NCBI RefSeq assembly: GCF_005222805.1
Contig: NZ_STGC01000002.1
Location: forward strand, 199,836 to 263,835
Direction: 5' to 3'
Length of the DNA: 64,000 nucleotides
From: Devosia sp. FKR38
GTDB lineage: Bacteria > Pseudomonadota > Alphaproteobacteria > Rhizobiales > Devosiaceae
Shown here: positions 1 to 9,474 of the stretch, in pieces
Position numbering within the stretch: position 1 is the stretch's first letter
How the letters are laid out: the number at the start of each line of letters is the position of its first letter
Notes under the pieces: generated by a model
Database searches by the model: none
Seen by the model: only the letters and a program-made list of their open reading frames with translations
What the model was told of the DNA's origin: nothing
Translations under genes and position numbers: made by a program

Positions 1-345
1 TTCGGCCAGCGCGATGGCGCACCACATGGCCAGCGGCAGTTGCACCACCAATGACACCACCACAACGATCAGGCTGTTGCGCACGGCGGTGCCGAAATTG
101 CGATGGGTCAGCACATCGGCATAGTTTTCAAAGCCGACGAAATCGGTGATCGGGCCATAGCCGTTCCAGTCAAAGAACGAGAAGGTGGCCGCATCCACCA
201 TGGGCAGCACGACGAACAGCGTGAACAGGATCAGCGCGGGCGGCAGGAACAGCAGCAGCGCCGGCAGGCTGTTGCGCTCGATAAAGCGGCGCTTGCGCGA
301 TCCCGCGGTGGCGCCGAGATCGATGCTGGTGGCAAGGCTGGCCAT
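1..345 (-). CDS. Sugar ABC transporter permease, MalF-like (partial, N-terminal part)
   Basis: The gene starts at the ATG at 345 and runs off the left edge of the window, leaving 115 codons. A short basic N-terminus (SRKRRFIERN) leads into a first membrane segment rich in Leu/Phe/Pro, followed by the periplasmic FSFFDWNGYG and GFENYADVLTH regions typical of MalF/UgpA-type CUT1 permeases, then a second membrane segment. It lies 71 bp downstream of a sugar-binding-protein gene on the same strand, so it is probably the first permease of that operon. The EAA loop that would contact the ATPase lies outside the window. Family is secure; the substrate is unknown. Confidence 0.88.
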   Translation of the reverse strand, partial: MASLATSIDLGATAGSRKRRFIERNSLPALLLFLPPALILFTLFVVLPMVDAATFSFFDWNGYGPITDFVGFENYADVLTHRNFGTAVRNSLIVVVVSLVVQLPLAMWCAIALAE

Positions 346-368
346 GGCCGTAATACTCCCCGAATATG

Positions 369-403
369 CAGTCGGCGGGTGAAAGGGTGACACCCGCCGA
401 CTG
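369..403 (-). terminator. Intercistronic hairpin between binding protein and permease
   Basis: Perfect 13-bp inverted repeat (CAGTCGGCGGGTG at 369-381, CACCCGCCGACTG at 391-403) with a 9-nt loop, just after the binding-protein stop codon and before the permease start. There is no T-run. Such hairpins in binding-protein-dependent ABC operons commonly stabilise the upstream mRNA or partly terminate, giving more binding protein than permease. That role is inferred. Confidence 0.7.
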
Positions 404-416
404 TGGACATGGCGAC

Positions 417-1673
417 CTAGAGCGAGTCGTCCACGGCTTCCTTGATCATCTCGGCGGCCTCCTGGGCACTCATGGAGTTGCCAGCCAGCTCGGCGGAGAT
501 GTCATTGACCACGCCACCCACATTGGGGCCCAGGGCCTGATCGAAGAACAGGGCGTGCCAATGGGCACCCGAGATGTTCTGGCCGATCTGCACCTTGAAG
601 GGGTTGGTCATCACATCGGCCGCGCCCTTGGCGATCGGGATGTAATAGGCGTCCTTGGCATATTTGGCCTGGTTCTCGGTCGAGTTGAAGAACTCGATCC
701 ACTTGACGGCCGCGTCGGAGGCATTCTTGGAGAACAGCACACCGCCCAGGCCACCGAGCGTGTCGGTGGGGTCGCCCTTGCCGCCTTCGATGGTCGGGAA
801 GGGCAGGATGCCCAGCTCGTCATCAGGAATACCGTCCTTGTCGGCCGAATTGTCCTTCATGGCGCCGTAGTCCCAGTCGCCCATCAGGTGCATGGCGGCC
901 TTGCCATCGCCAAACAGGCCCGAGGCATCGCCATAGCTGGCCGCCAGGAAGCCTTCCTGCCAGGGTTCGAGTTCGGACAGCTGCAGGAAGTATTCGCCAG
1001 CCTTGACGAAGTCCTCGCCGGCAAAGCCGTCGCCTTCGCCGCGAGCAGCGGCTTCAAAGCCGTCCTTGCCGGCCAGGCGAACCACCAGCTTTGACCACCA
1101 GAAGTGCGCTGGCCACTTGTCCTTGGCGCCAATGGCGATCGGGGTGATGCCGGCATCTTTGAACTTCTGCACGCCGGCCAGGAAACCATCCCAGGTGCCC
1201 ATGCTGGCCGGGTCGACACCGGCTTGGGTGAACAGGGTCTTGTTGTACCAGAGGACGACCTCGCTGACGTCGCGGGCGACGCCATACATATGGCCGTCCG
1301 GCGCGGTGAAGGCCGAGACGCCGGCGGTGCCGACATTGGCCTTGGCCTCATCGCTGAGCACGTCCTCGACCGGGCGCAGCACGCCAGCCGCCGCCTGCTC
1401 ATAGAACACGCCGCCACCCCAGGAGTGGAAGACGTCGGGCGCATCAGCCGACTGCAACAGCGTCGTCAGCTTGGCCTTGAAAGCCTCGTTTTCCAGGAAC
1501 GGCAGTTCGACCTTGATATCGGGATTGGCTGCCATGAAATCGGCAGCGATGCTGTTCATCAGCTCCACCTCGGCCGGGATGGACGTGATGTGCAAATGTT
1601 TGACAACGGTCTGGGCCTGGACCGGCATGGCAGCCGCCAGCCCCAGCATTGCGACGAGCGCAAGACGCTTCAT
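417..1673 (-). CDS. Extracellular sugar-binding protein of an ABC transporter
   Basis: 418 residues with a Sec signal peptide (MKRLALVAMLGLAAAMPVQAQ, cleavage probably after AQA). The body follows the family-1 solute-binding fold: a strand with LHITSIPAEVELMN, FHSWGGGVFYEQAAAG in the first lobe, VLWYNKTLFTQAGVDP (the common WYNK segment) and GDWDYGAM in the second lobe. It would capture a sugar in the periplasm and deliver it to the permease encoded downstream. The start is supported by a GAGGAG ribosome site about 6 nt before the ATG. The divergent ATPase gene probably completes the transporter. The sugar cannot be told from sequence. Confidence 0.9.
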   Translation of the reverse strand: MKRLALVAMLGLAAAMPVQAQTVVKHLHITSIPAEVELMNSIAADFMAANPDIKVELPFLENEAFKAKLTTLLQSADAPDVFHSWGGGVFYEQAAAGVLRPVEDVLSDEAKANVGTAGVSAFTAPDGHMYGVARDVSEVVLWYNKTLFTQAGVDPASMGTWDGFLAGVQKFKDAGITPIAIGAKDKWPAHFWWSKLVVRLAGKDGFEAAARGEGDGFAGEDFVKAGEYFLQLSELEPWQEGFLAASYGDASGLFGDGKAAMHLMGDWDYGAMKDNSADKDGIPDDELGILPFPTIEGGKGDPTDTLGGLGGVLFSKNASDAAVKWIEFFNSTENQAKYAKDAYYIPIAKGAADVMTNPFKVQIGQNISGAHWHALFFDQALGPNVGGVVNDISAELAGNSMSAQEAAEMIKEAVDDSL

Positions 1674-2048
1674 AGGTTTCTCCTCATGTCCTCACGACAG
1701 CTCCCGAGGCGCCTTTTATGGACCTTCCCGGCTGCGGCGGGGCCCGTGCGCCCTCTGGCACAATCCCCGCTTGATACTTTCTACGCATTCCGTAAAAGAT
1801 ATACAAGAGGAACGTGCCTCAGGGAATGGTCAGCAGGACTGACCGAAGTGGTTAACGTGTTTTCTTGTGGACTGGCAGGTGTTTCACGCATTTGCCGCCG
1901 CAGCATTGCGCCGATCATGCTCAAAACGGCTTGCGTTTTAATACTGATGACCAACTAAATAAGACGGACCATGTGCCCACGGGACATGGCGGGCCTGGCG
2001 GATGGCAAAGACCGTCCCCGGCGCCGAAACGAGGAGGATAGGAACAGC
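1674..2048. promoter_or_regulatory. Divergent intergenic control region
   Basis: 375 bp without a convincing gene between the binding-protein gene (minus) and the ATPase gene (plus). It holds a good minus-strand sigma-70-like promoter (1778-1806) and, nearer the plus-strand gene, the inverted repeat AAAACG (1923-1928) / CGTTTT (1934-1939) with a 5-nt spacer, which could be a repressor site. No regulator gene adjoins it inside the window. Confidence 0.4.
1778..1806 (-). promoter_or_regulatory. Putative sigma-70 promoter for the sugar-binding-protein gene
   Basis: On the minus strand, TTGTAT (1806-1801) and TAGAAA (1783-1778) are separated by exactly 17 bp. They lie about 105 bp upstream of the ATG at 1673. 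Position, spacing and AT content in a GC-rich genome favour a housekeeping promoter; this is prediction only. Confidence 0.35.
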
Positions 2049-3128
<1,080 letters not shown>

Positions 3129-3184
3129 TATCGGCCTGGCACAGGCCCATGGCTCGCGGCGCCTATCAGGCGGCGCGGCGGACT

Positions 3185-3574
3185 TCAGGCATCGTCGCGG
3201 GGGCGGCTATCAAAGGCGGACCGGGCCGCGTCAATGCCGGGCCGGTTGACGGTCGCCCAAGAGGCCAGAAACGACAAACCCTCGAACAGTGTCTCCCCCA
3301 TGGGGAGCAGTCTGTAGTCGACGCGCGGCGGCGTGGTCGGGGTGACGATGCGTTCGAGCAGCCCGTCCCGCTCGAGCTTGCGCAGGGTATAGGTCAGCAT
3401 CTTTTGCGACACATCCGGAATATCCCGGCGCAGCTCGGAGAAGCGGCGCGAGGAGACGTGCAGGGCGGTCAGCACCAGGATTGACCATTTGTCGCCGATG
3501 CCGTCGAGCACCTGCCGGACGGGACAGGTTTCCGGCACCAGGGGTGCGCTTGGAACAGTGTGCAGTCTTGCCAT
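3185..3574 (-). CDS. HxlR-family winged-helix transcriptional regulator
   Basis: 129 residues with the HxlR pattern: [22 protein letters not shown] (CP near the N-terminus and the DKW helix), then [31 protein letters not shown] (recognition helix and wing) and [14 protein letters not shown]. The N-terminal Cys (about residue 17) is the position used for redox or electrophile sensing in several family members. The start at 3574 has GGAGG just upstream. It is divergently transcribed from the MBL-fold hydrolase gene, which it probably represses through the palindromes between them. Confidence 0.88.
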   Translation of the reverse strand: MARLHTVPSAPLVPETCPVRQVLDGIGDKWSILVLTALHVSSRRFSELRRDIPDVSQKMLTYTLRKLERDGLLERIVTPTTPPRVDYRLLPMGETLFEGLSFLASWATVNRPGIDAARSAFDSRPRDDA

Positions 3575-3659
3575 CTTGCCTCCAGAGACAGTCGTGTTGC
3601 CGGTGGCAACCGGTTTGAGGTGGTTACGAAAACGTGCCGTCTTCCGGACGTGTTCGCGA

Positions 3660-3692
3660 GTGGTTATGTAATCACGGTATCCAAAAGATACC
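3660..3692. promoter_or_regulatory. Palindromic operator candidate between hxlR-type gene and hydrolase gene
   Basis: A perfect inverted repeat GGTATC (3676-3681) / GATACC (3687-3692) with spacer CAAAA lies 21 bp before the hydrolase ATG. Immediately left of it is a near-perfect palindrome GTGGTTA-TG-TAATCAC (3660-3675). The first half, GTGGTTA, also occurs about 40 bp further left. Placement in the divergent spacer points to HxlR-type control of both genes. Confidence 0.5.
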
Positions 3693-3713
3693 AGCTTTAC
3701 AAAGGAGACCACA

Positions 3714-4601
3714 ATGGAAATCTTGAACCGCAGAACCGTCCTGAAGGCAGCAGCCGCAACGGGCGTCATGAGCCTGCTGGCGCCCGGCCTCACCCATGCC
3801 GCAGAGACCGCCGGCACGGAACTCTTCACCGCCGACGAAGCCGGCCTTCTGGTCGACAGCACTGTGATCCTGGGCGAGACGGAAGCCGTGGTGATCGATG
3901 CCCAGTTCACCACCGAGAACGCCACAGCGCTGGCCGATCTCATCGCCGCCACCGGCCGGTCGGTGCAGACCATCCTGATCACCCACTACCACCCCGACCA
4001 CATTCTGGGCCTGCCGATCCTACTCGATCGCTTCCCCGGCGCCCGGGCCGTCGCGCACAAGGACGTGCAGGGGCAGCTGGCGCAGACAGTCGAGCCGATC
4101 TGGCAGCGGATTGCCGGTGGCGCGCCGGCGGGCATGTTTGCCGATCGCTTCGTTATCCCCGAAGCGCTTGAGGACGACCACCTGCTGCTCGATGGCAACC
4201 GCATCGACGTGCTGGGGCCGATGCACGGCGACACCGACCTGATCACCCCGCTCTATATTGCGGCGCTCGATACGCTGATCACCTCGGACGTGGCCTATAT
4301 CGACACCCATCTGTGGATGGAAGAGAACACCACGGCCGAGCGGATCGCCCTGTGGCGCAGCAGTATCGATACGCTGGAGGCCCTGGGCGCCAAGACCATC
4401 ATTCCGGGCCACCGCAAGGCCGGCAGTGTCGGCGGCACTGCGGTCTTTGACGCGTCCCGCGCCTATCTCACGCGCTGGGAAAAGGCCCTGGCCGAAACGA
4501 CGAGCGCCGAGTCACTCAAGGCCGCCCTGCTGGACGGCGCGCAGGACCTCGGCTTTGCCTCTGCAGTGGATCGCAGCGTGGCGGCAATCTATCCGAAGTG
4601 A
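3714..4601 (+). CDS. Exported MBL-fold metallo-hydrolase
   Basis: 295 residues. The N-terminus has a twin-arginine-like signal ([18 protein letters not shown], ending near THA), so export through Tat is likely. The metal site THYHPDH (about residues 90-96) is the HxHxDH motif of metallo-beta-lactamase-fold enzymes. GPMHGDTDL supplies the next His, and SDVAY and IPGHRK supply the bridging Asp and last His. The AAGGAG ribosome site precedes the ATG by about 8 nt. Known relatives include thiol-ester, lactone and cyclic-nucleotide hydrolases, so the substrate is open. Pairing with an HxlR regulator suggests induction by reactive or electrophilic compounds. Confidence 0.85.
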   Translation: MEILNRRTVLKAAAATGVMSLLAPGLTHAAETAGTELFTADEAGLLVDSTVILGETEAVVIDAQFTTENATALADLIAATGRSVQTILITHYHPDHILGLPILLDRFPGARAVAHKDVQGQLAQTVEPIWQRIAGGAPAGMFADRFVIPEALEDDHLLLDGNRIDVLGPMHGDTDLITPLYIAALDTLITSDVAYIDTHLWMEENTTAERIALWRSSIDTLEALGAKTIIPGHRKAGSVGGTAVFDASRAYLTRWEKALAETTSAESLKAALLDGAQDLGFASAVDRSVAAIYPK

Positions 4602-4620
4602 GCCATCGCAGCGCGAGCAA

Positions 4621-4658
4621 CAGGCATGGGTGGCTATTGCTTTAGCCACCCATGCCTG
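4621..4658 (+). terminator. Strong hairpin downstream of the MBL hydrolase gene
   Basis: A perfect 16-bp stem (4621-4636 with 4643-4658; CAGGCATGGGTGGCTA arm) closes a 6-nt loop, 19 bp after the stop codon. There is no U-tract, so it could be a processing or decay barrier, or an intrinsic terminator lacking the tail. Confidence 0.6.
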
Positions 4659-4755
4659 GGGTGTAGACGGGCCCATGGTGCGCCGAAACCGGACAAAGCG
4701 GGGCCGTCTCGACCGGCTCGCGCGGGCCCCATCGGCTCCCTCCGGGCACCAAGCC

Positions 4756-4784
4756 TTGTTATTGTCGGCCGGACGGCCTATATA
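4756..4784 (+). promoter_or_regulatory. Putative sigma-70 promoter of the cold-shock gene
   Basis: TTGTTA (4756-4761) and TATATA (4779-4784) with an exact 17-bp spacer. Transcription would begin near 4792, about 160 nt before the cold-shock ATG. The rest of the 4602-4951 gap holds the hairpin above and no convincing gene. Confidence 0.5.
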
Positions 4785-4791
4785 GGCACCA

Positions 4792-4951
4792 TACGTTTCA
4801 GCGCATGATAGCTGTCCGATCGCCGGGTTACCGGATTTCTGGCTTCTTCCTGATTTTTGCGAGCGTGTTAGATCCGACCAGCATGGTGCTGGACGGAAAG
4901 CGACGCCATTGGTCTTGCCGATGACGCGTCCGCCAAGGAAAGACTTCAGCC
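4792..4951 (+). promoter_or_regulatory. Long 5' leader of the cold-shock gene
   Basis: If the promoter at 4756-4784 is right, the mRNA has a leader of about 160 nt, close to the length of the temperature-responsive leader of E. coli cspA. It ends in CAAGGAAAG about 11 nt before the ATG. Length and context suggest a thermosensing leader; no structure was computed. Confidence 0.35.
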
Positions 4952-5158
4952 ATGATCAACGGCACCGTAAAATTCTTCAATACCACCAAGGGCTTCGGCT
5001 TTATCTCGCCCGAAGGCGGCGACAAGGACGCGTTCGTCCACATTTCCGCCGTCGAGCGTTCGGGCCTGAATGGCCTGTATGAAGGCGACAAGGTTTCCTA
5101 CGAGCTCGAGACTGGCCGCGACGGCAAGCTCTCGGCCACGAACCTGACGCTGCTCTAG
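4952..5158 (+). CDS. Cold-shock protein, CspA family
   Basis: 68 residues, a single cold-shock domain. MINGTVKFFNTTKGFGFISPE carries RNP1 (KGFGFI), DAFVHIS is RNP2, and SYELETGRDGKLSATNL closes the five-stranded OB fold. It binds single-stranded RNA/DNA and acts as a cytoplasmic RNA chaperone. It is a stand-alone gene with its own promoter and a long leader. Length and residues are typical of the family. Confidence 0.95.
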   Translation: MINGTVKFFNTTKGFGFISPEGGDKDAFVHISAVERSGLNGLYEGDKVSYELETGRDGKLSATNLTLL

Positions 5159-5269
5159 GCTAATCCGGGCCGGGGTGGCTCAACCAGCCGCCCCCGCCGC
5201 CTCCCGCAGTTGCGGTCGAGGCCCCAACATAGAAATGGTCCCGTCCCAGGACGGACCGACAGAGAGACA

Positions 5270-5566
5270 ATGACACAGTTTGATTTCCAGGCGCCTGCCG
5301 AGCTCTATCTCGGCAGCGACTGGCATACCGCCGCCGCGCAGGGCCCCAAGGCCTTTCGCACTGCCGCCCAGGCCATCCGCTTCGCCCTGGAAGAAGCCGC
5401 TCCGGTCAGCCTGAAAGGCGCAAGCCTGATGGTCGCCGGCCAGCGCCACAGCAATGACGCGATGATCTGGCTCTATCGCAGCCCGAGCTATCCGTTGCCC
5501 CGCAAGAAGCTGCACAAGCCGTCCCCGGCCCGCGTGCGGGCCCATGCCGCACAGGAGTTGATATGA
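5270..5566 (+). CDS. Small conserved protein of unknown function, first of a tandem pair
   Basis: 98 residues, no signal peptide or membrane segment. It begins MTQFDFQAPAELYL and holds FRTAAQAIRFALEEA, LKGASLMVAGQR and SYPLPRKKL, each of which has a counterpart in the gene directly downstream. The start at 5270 is chosen because the protein then aligns with its neighbour; the upstream in-frame extension is poor sequence. The stop overlaps the next start as ATGA, so the two are translationally coupled. I do not recognise a named function. Confidence 0.7.
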   Translation: MTQFDFQAPAELYLGSDWHTAAAQGPKAFRTAAQAIRFALEEAAPVSLKGASLMVAGQRHSNDAMIWLYRSPSYPLPRKKLHKPSPARVRAHAAQELI

Positions 5567-5814
5567 GCGCCTTCAACTACAACGCCAGCGCTGAGCTGTT
5601 TCCCAGCCGCCGCTACGCGAAATCGCAGCAGACGCAGTACCGCCGCTTTCCCAAGGCCGCCGAAGCCATCCGCTTCTGCATGGAAGAGCTACCCGAGGCC
5701 GGCCTGGCCGGCACGGTGCTCGAAGTCAACGAAGCGCGCTTTGATGGCGACGACATCCGCAAGCTCTATGCCGACGAGGCCTATCCGCTGCCGCGCAACG
5801 CCGCCGACGCCTGA
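5563..5814 (+). CDS. Small conserved protein of unknown function, second of a tandem pair
   Basis: 83 residues. It is a diverged paralogue of the upstream protein: FNYNASAELF matches FDFQAPAELY, FPKAAEAIRFCMEELPEAGLAGTVLEV matches FRTAAQAIRFALEEAAPVSLKGASLMV, and AYPLPR matches SYPLPR. It overlaps the preceding gene by 4 bp. The pair probably arose by tandem duplication and may form a heteromer. It is cytosolic by appearance and its function is unknown. Confidence 0.72.
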   Translation: MSAFNYNASAELFPSRRYAKSQQTQYRRFPKAAEAIRFCMEELPEAGLAGTVLEVNEARFDGDDIRKLYADEAYPLPRNAADA

Positions 5815-6146
5815 CGCTCGCCGGGCCGATCGGCCTGCCGCCCGCCCTGCCGCAAATATGCATCTGCCGGTCCCTCGGGGCCGGCATTTTCGTATCCGGA
5901 TTCCGCAGTCATCGCGACAGCACCCCAATCCTTCTGCGATACCGTGGATTCCGGTGAGCCTATTGATGCCAATTCGGATGATAATCAATGAATCAATGCA
6001 ACTCCAGAACCCGCATCGATTTGAATCTTGATTATCAATCAACGATTTATGCTCAGTCAACTGACAAACTATACTGATCTATGGTCTTGTTTCTATTGCC
6101 CGCGGCCGTATCGTCTGCATAAATGCGATTGCAGGCGGAGAAGACT
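5815..6146. other. AT-richer intergenic region with inverted repeats
   Basis: No convincing gene over 332 bp. From about 5960 to 6090 the DNA is markedly AT-richer than its surroundings and carries the palindrome TTGATT-ATC-AATCAA (6028-6042) and TCAGT-CA-ACTGA (6053-6064). A -10-like TATACT lies at 6070-6075. It looks like a regulatory region for the small ORF that follows. Confidence 0.4.
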
Positions 6147-6299
6147 ATGTTGCGAAAGTTGTGGTCGTTGCTGCGGCGGCAGGGGCGAGAGACAAAGCTT
6201 CCACCCCCCGAGAACGTTGTGCTGCGTGCCCTGGTGCAACAGCAGACCAGCCCTACTATCGAGCGTTTCGCCCGGATCTATTACAAGGCCGGTGAATAG
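6147..6299 (+). CDS. Predicted 50-residue small protein
   Basis: A 51-codon reading frame starting MLRKLWSLLRRQGRETKLPPPE and ending RFARIYYKAGE. It has a ribosome site (GGAG at 6137-6140, about 6 nt before the ATG) and an AT-rich promoter-like region upstream. The protein is basic and amphipathic at its N-terminus, with no obvious signal peptide. An alternative in-frame ATG lies at 6123. I do not recognise it. The residue mix and ribosome site make it more likely than most short frames here. Confidence 0.4.
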   Translation: MLRKLWSLLRRQGRETKLPPPENVVLRALVQQQTSPTIERFARIYYKAGE

Positions 6300-6469
6300 A
6301 CGCTGCGGCCGCCCCTCCGCCCTCCGGACACGCGCTCGCGGCCGCGCATAGCAGATGATTAACAAACTATTGTTGACGCGAGCCGATTGCCGGGCAACGT
6401 TACTGTTCAGGCTGACCAACAACAATTGTTTGGGGCTGCGTGACTTCTAATCATGGCCAGGGGGACCAC

Positions 6470-8350
6470 ATGAGCAGAATGACAATCGTTCAGTTTATTG
6501 GCGGCGACACCAGCGACATCGTCGACGCCGTACTGGCCGGACTGAGCTATTCCAGCTCCAGCGGCACGACTGGGGGCGAAGGCTACATCTACTTCAACAA
6601 TGCGCAGGGGCTAGCCCTCGCCATCCGTGTTCTGAACTATGCGCCTTCAGGTCCCGGCGGCATGCCGGACGGCAATGTGGCAACCATCTATGTGGTGCAG
6701 AACAATCAGGCCGTTGTCTCCGCATCGCTGAGTGAGCCAATACTCTTCTCGTCCATGCTACCGGCACTGCAACAGGTATCGGCTGGCGATTTCACGCTGT
6801 TCAACCAATTCATTCAGAGCTTTGACGTTGATTTCTATGCCAACTCGGCGACCGGCGGCGTCAGCTATTCGGCGCCCGACGGCAATGACCTGCTGGTCGG
6901 CAGCATGTATGACGACGAACTGACCGGACGCTGGGGCCAGAATGTCTATATCGGGCTGGCTGGCGCGGACCACTTCATCGGCAGCACGTCGAACAATGCG
7001 CTCGATGTCGCCTATTACGCCAGTGAGGGCGGGCCGGGCGGCATCCTCGCCAATCTGGCTGTAGGCATCATCATTGACACGTTCGGCGATGCCGACACGG
7101 TGGACAATATCGATATCGTCGTGGGGACGGCCCAAGGCGACCTGTTCATTGGCGGTGATAGCTGGAGCGAGTTTCAGCCCGGCGCCGGCAATGATACGGC
7201 CAATATGGGCAAGGGCATCGACTTCGTCCGCTACAGCGAAAGCCGCGCCAGTTTCAGCATCGACCTGGCGCTGGGGCGCATCACGCATTTGGCCACGGGC
7301 GACGCCGACCACATCAACGAGGCTGAATTCCTGGTCTTTGGCGATGCGGTGATCGCCACCGAGGAGTTTGTCAGTTTCGGGCGCTGGGCGGGCGATGATC
7401 TTCTGCTGCTCAACACCGGCACGGGCACATTCCGCTACCAGGAACTCGACGGCGGCGCGGCGGTTACCACGCTGGGCAGCGTAGGTGCGGTCAGCCAGGT
7501 GGCCATCGGCAATTTCTCGGCGGACTTCACCGACGACGTGCTCTATCGCACCAGCGGTGGTTGGTATGGTCGCATCGACTCCGCAGGCGTGAACACCAAT
7601 ATCGGATTCCGCAGCGGGCAAACCCTGCTGGCGGTTGGCGACTTCAATGGCAATGGGCGGGATGACCTGCTGTTCCGCACCGATGCCTCGGGCTGGTATT
7701 CCATCCTGGAGGGCGCCACCACCGGCGTGAATCTGGGCTATCGCAGCGGCCAGACGCTGGTGGGCGTGGGCGATTTCAATGGCGATGGCCAAGACGACAT
7801 GCTGTTCCGCAGCGGCAGCGGCTGGCTGTCCTATGTGCGGGGCGGCAATTTTGCCAATGTGAACGTCGGCTTCCGGTCCGGACAGGACCTGCTGGCCATC
7901 GGGGACTTTGACGGCGACGGCAAGGACGACCTGCTGTTCCGCAGCACATCGAGCGGCTGGATGAGCTATGCCCAGGGCGCCACCGGGGCCAATGTGAACC
8001 TGGGCTATCGAACCGGCCAGACGCTGCTCGGCGTCGGCGATTTCACCGATGACGGGCGCAGCGACATGCTGTTTGCTCGCGCCAGCGGCTGGATGAGCTA
8101 TCTGGACGGCGACAGCGGCGCCAATGTCAACGTCGGCTTTGCGCCCTCGGGCACAACGCTGCGCAGCATCGGCGACTATGACGGCGACGGCGATTCCGAC
8201 CTGCTGTTTGCCAATGGGTCCACCGGGGCGATGACCGTCTTCTCCGGCGCTGTTGCCGCCACGGCCATAGCCTTTGGCAATCTCAACGGCCAGGCCCTGG
8301 TCTCAGCCGATTTCGGCACCAATATGGGCAATGACATGCTCATCGCCTGA
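6470..8350 (+). CDS. Large FG-GAP/VCBS-repeat protein with RTX-like region
   Basis: 626 residues, no N-terminal signal peptide. Residues about 1-130 are a unique globular region. Residues about 140-300 contain GNDLLVGS, GLAGADHFIGS and GAGNDTANMGKG, resembling hemolysin-type calcium-binding nonapeptide repeats. The rest is six FG-GAP/VCBS-like repeats of about 44 residues, each with a DxDGDGxxD-type loop (e.g. GDFNGDGQDDMLFR). These features suggest a calcium-binding extracellular protein exported by a type I system, though no such exporter is encoded here. The ATG at 6470 is preceded by AGGGGG; a GTG at 6440 is possible. The role may be adhesion or matrix binding. Confidence 0.75.
   Translation: MSRMTIVQFIGGDTSDIVDAVLAGLSYSSSSGTTGGEGYIYFNNAQGLALAIRVLNYAPSGPGGMPDGNVATIYVVQNNQAVVSASLSEPILFSSMLPALQQVSAGDFTLFNQFIQSFDVDFYANSATGGVSYSAPDGNDLLVGSMYDDELTGRWGQNVYIGLAGADHFIGSTSNNALDVAYYASEGGPGGILANLAVGIIIDTFGDADTVDNIDIVVGTAQGDLFIGGDSWSEFQPGAGNDTANMGKGIDFVRYSESRASFSIDLALGRITHLATGDADHINEAEFLVFGDAVIATEEFVSFGRWAGDDLLLLNTGTGTFRYQELDGGAAVTTLGSVGAVSQVAIGNFSADFTDDVLYRTSGGWYGRIDSAGVNTNIGFRSGQTLLAVGDFNGNGRDDLLFRTDASGWYSILEGATTGVNLGYRSGQTLVGVGDFNGDGQDDMLFRSGSGWLSYVRGGNFANVNVGFRSGQDLLAIGDFDGDGKDDLLFRSTSSGWMSYAQGATGANVNLGYRTGQTLLGVGDFTDDGRSDMLFARASGWMSYLDGDSGANVNVGFAPSGTTLRSIGDYDGDGDSDLLFANGSTGAMTVFSGAVAATAIAFGNLNGQALVSADFGTNMGNDMLIA
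7508..8302 (+). repeat. Six in-frame tandem repeats of about 132 bp
   Basis: Repeat units begin at the Gly codon of G-D/N-F near 7508, 7637, 7769, 7901, 8036 and 8171, so the spacing is 129-135 bp. Each encodes a DxDG-type calcium loop followed by LLFR/MLFR and a W-containing strand. The copies are diverged, not recent duplicates. Confidence 0.85.
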
Positions 8351-8372
8351 TTGATTGGCCTGACTTGCAGAT

Positions 8373-9458
<1,086 letters not shown>

Positions 9459-9474
9459 GATGGACGTCTCCGGA

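Noticed and set aside
1104-1958. Long plus-strand frame opposite the sugar-binding-protein gene
   Set aside because: It is antisense to a clear family protein and its translation is Arg/Gly/His-rich without any domain; high GC creates such shadow frames throughout the window.
2001-2048. Upstream in-frame start (1971) for the first ABC ATPase
   Set aside because: The added residues are unlike the family and the strong ribosome site belongs to the ATG at 2049.
4602-4951. Possible tRNA or small gene in the spacer before the cold-shock gene
   Set aside because: No cloverleaf or T-loop sequence is seen, and the short frames lack ribosome sites.
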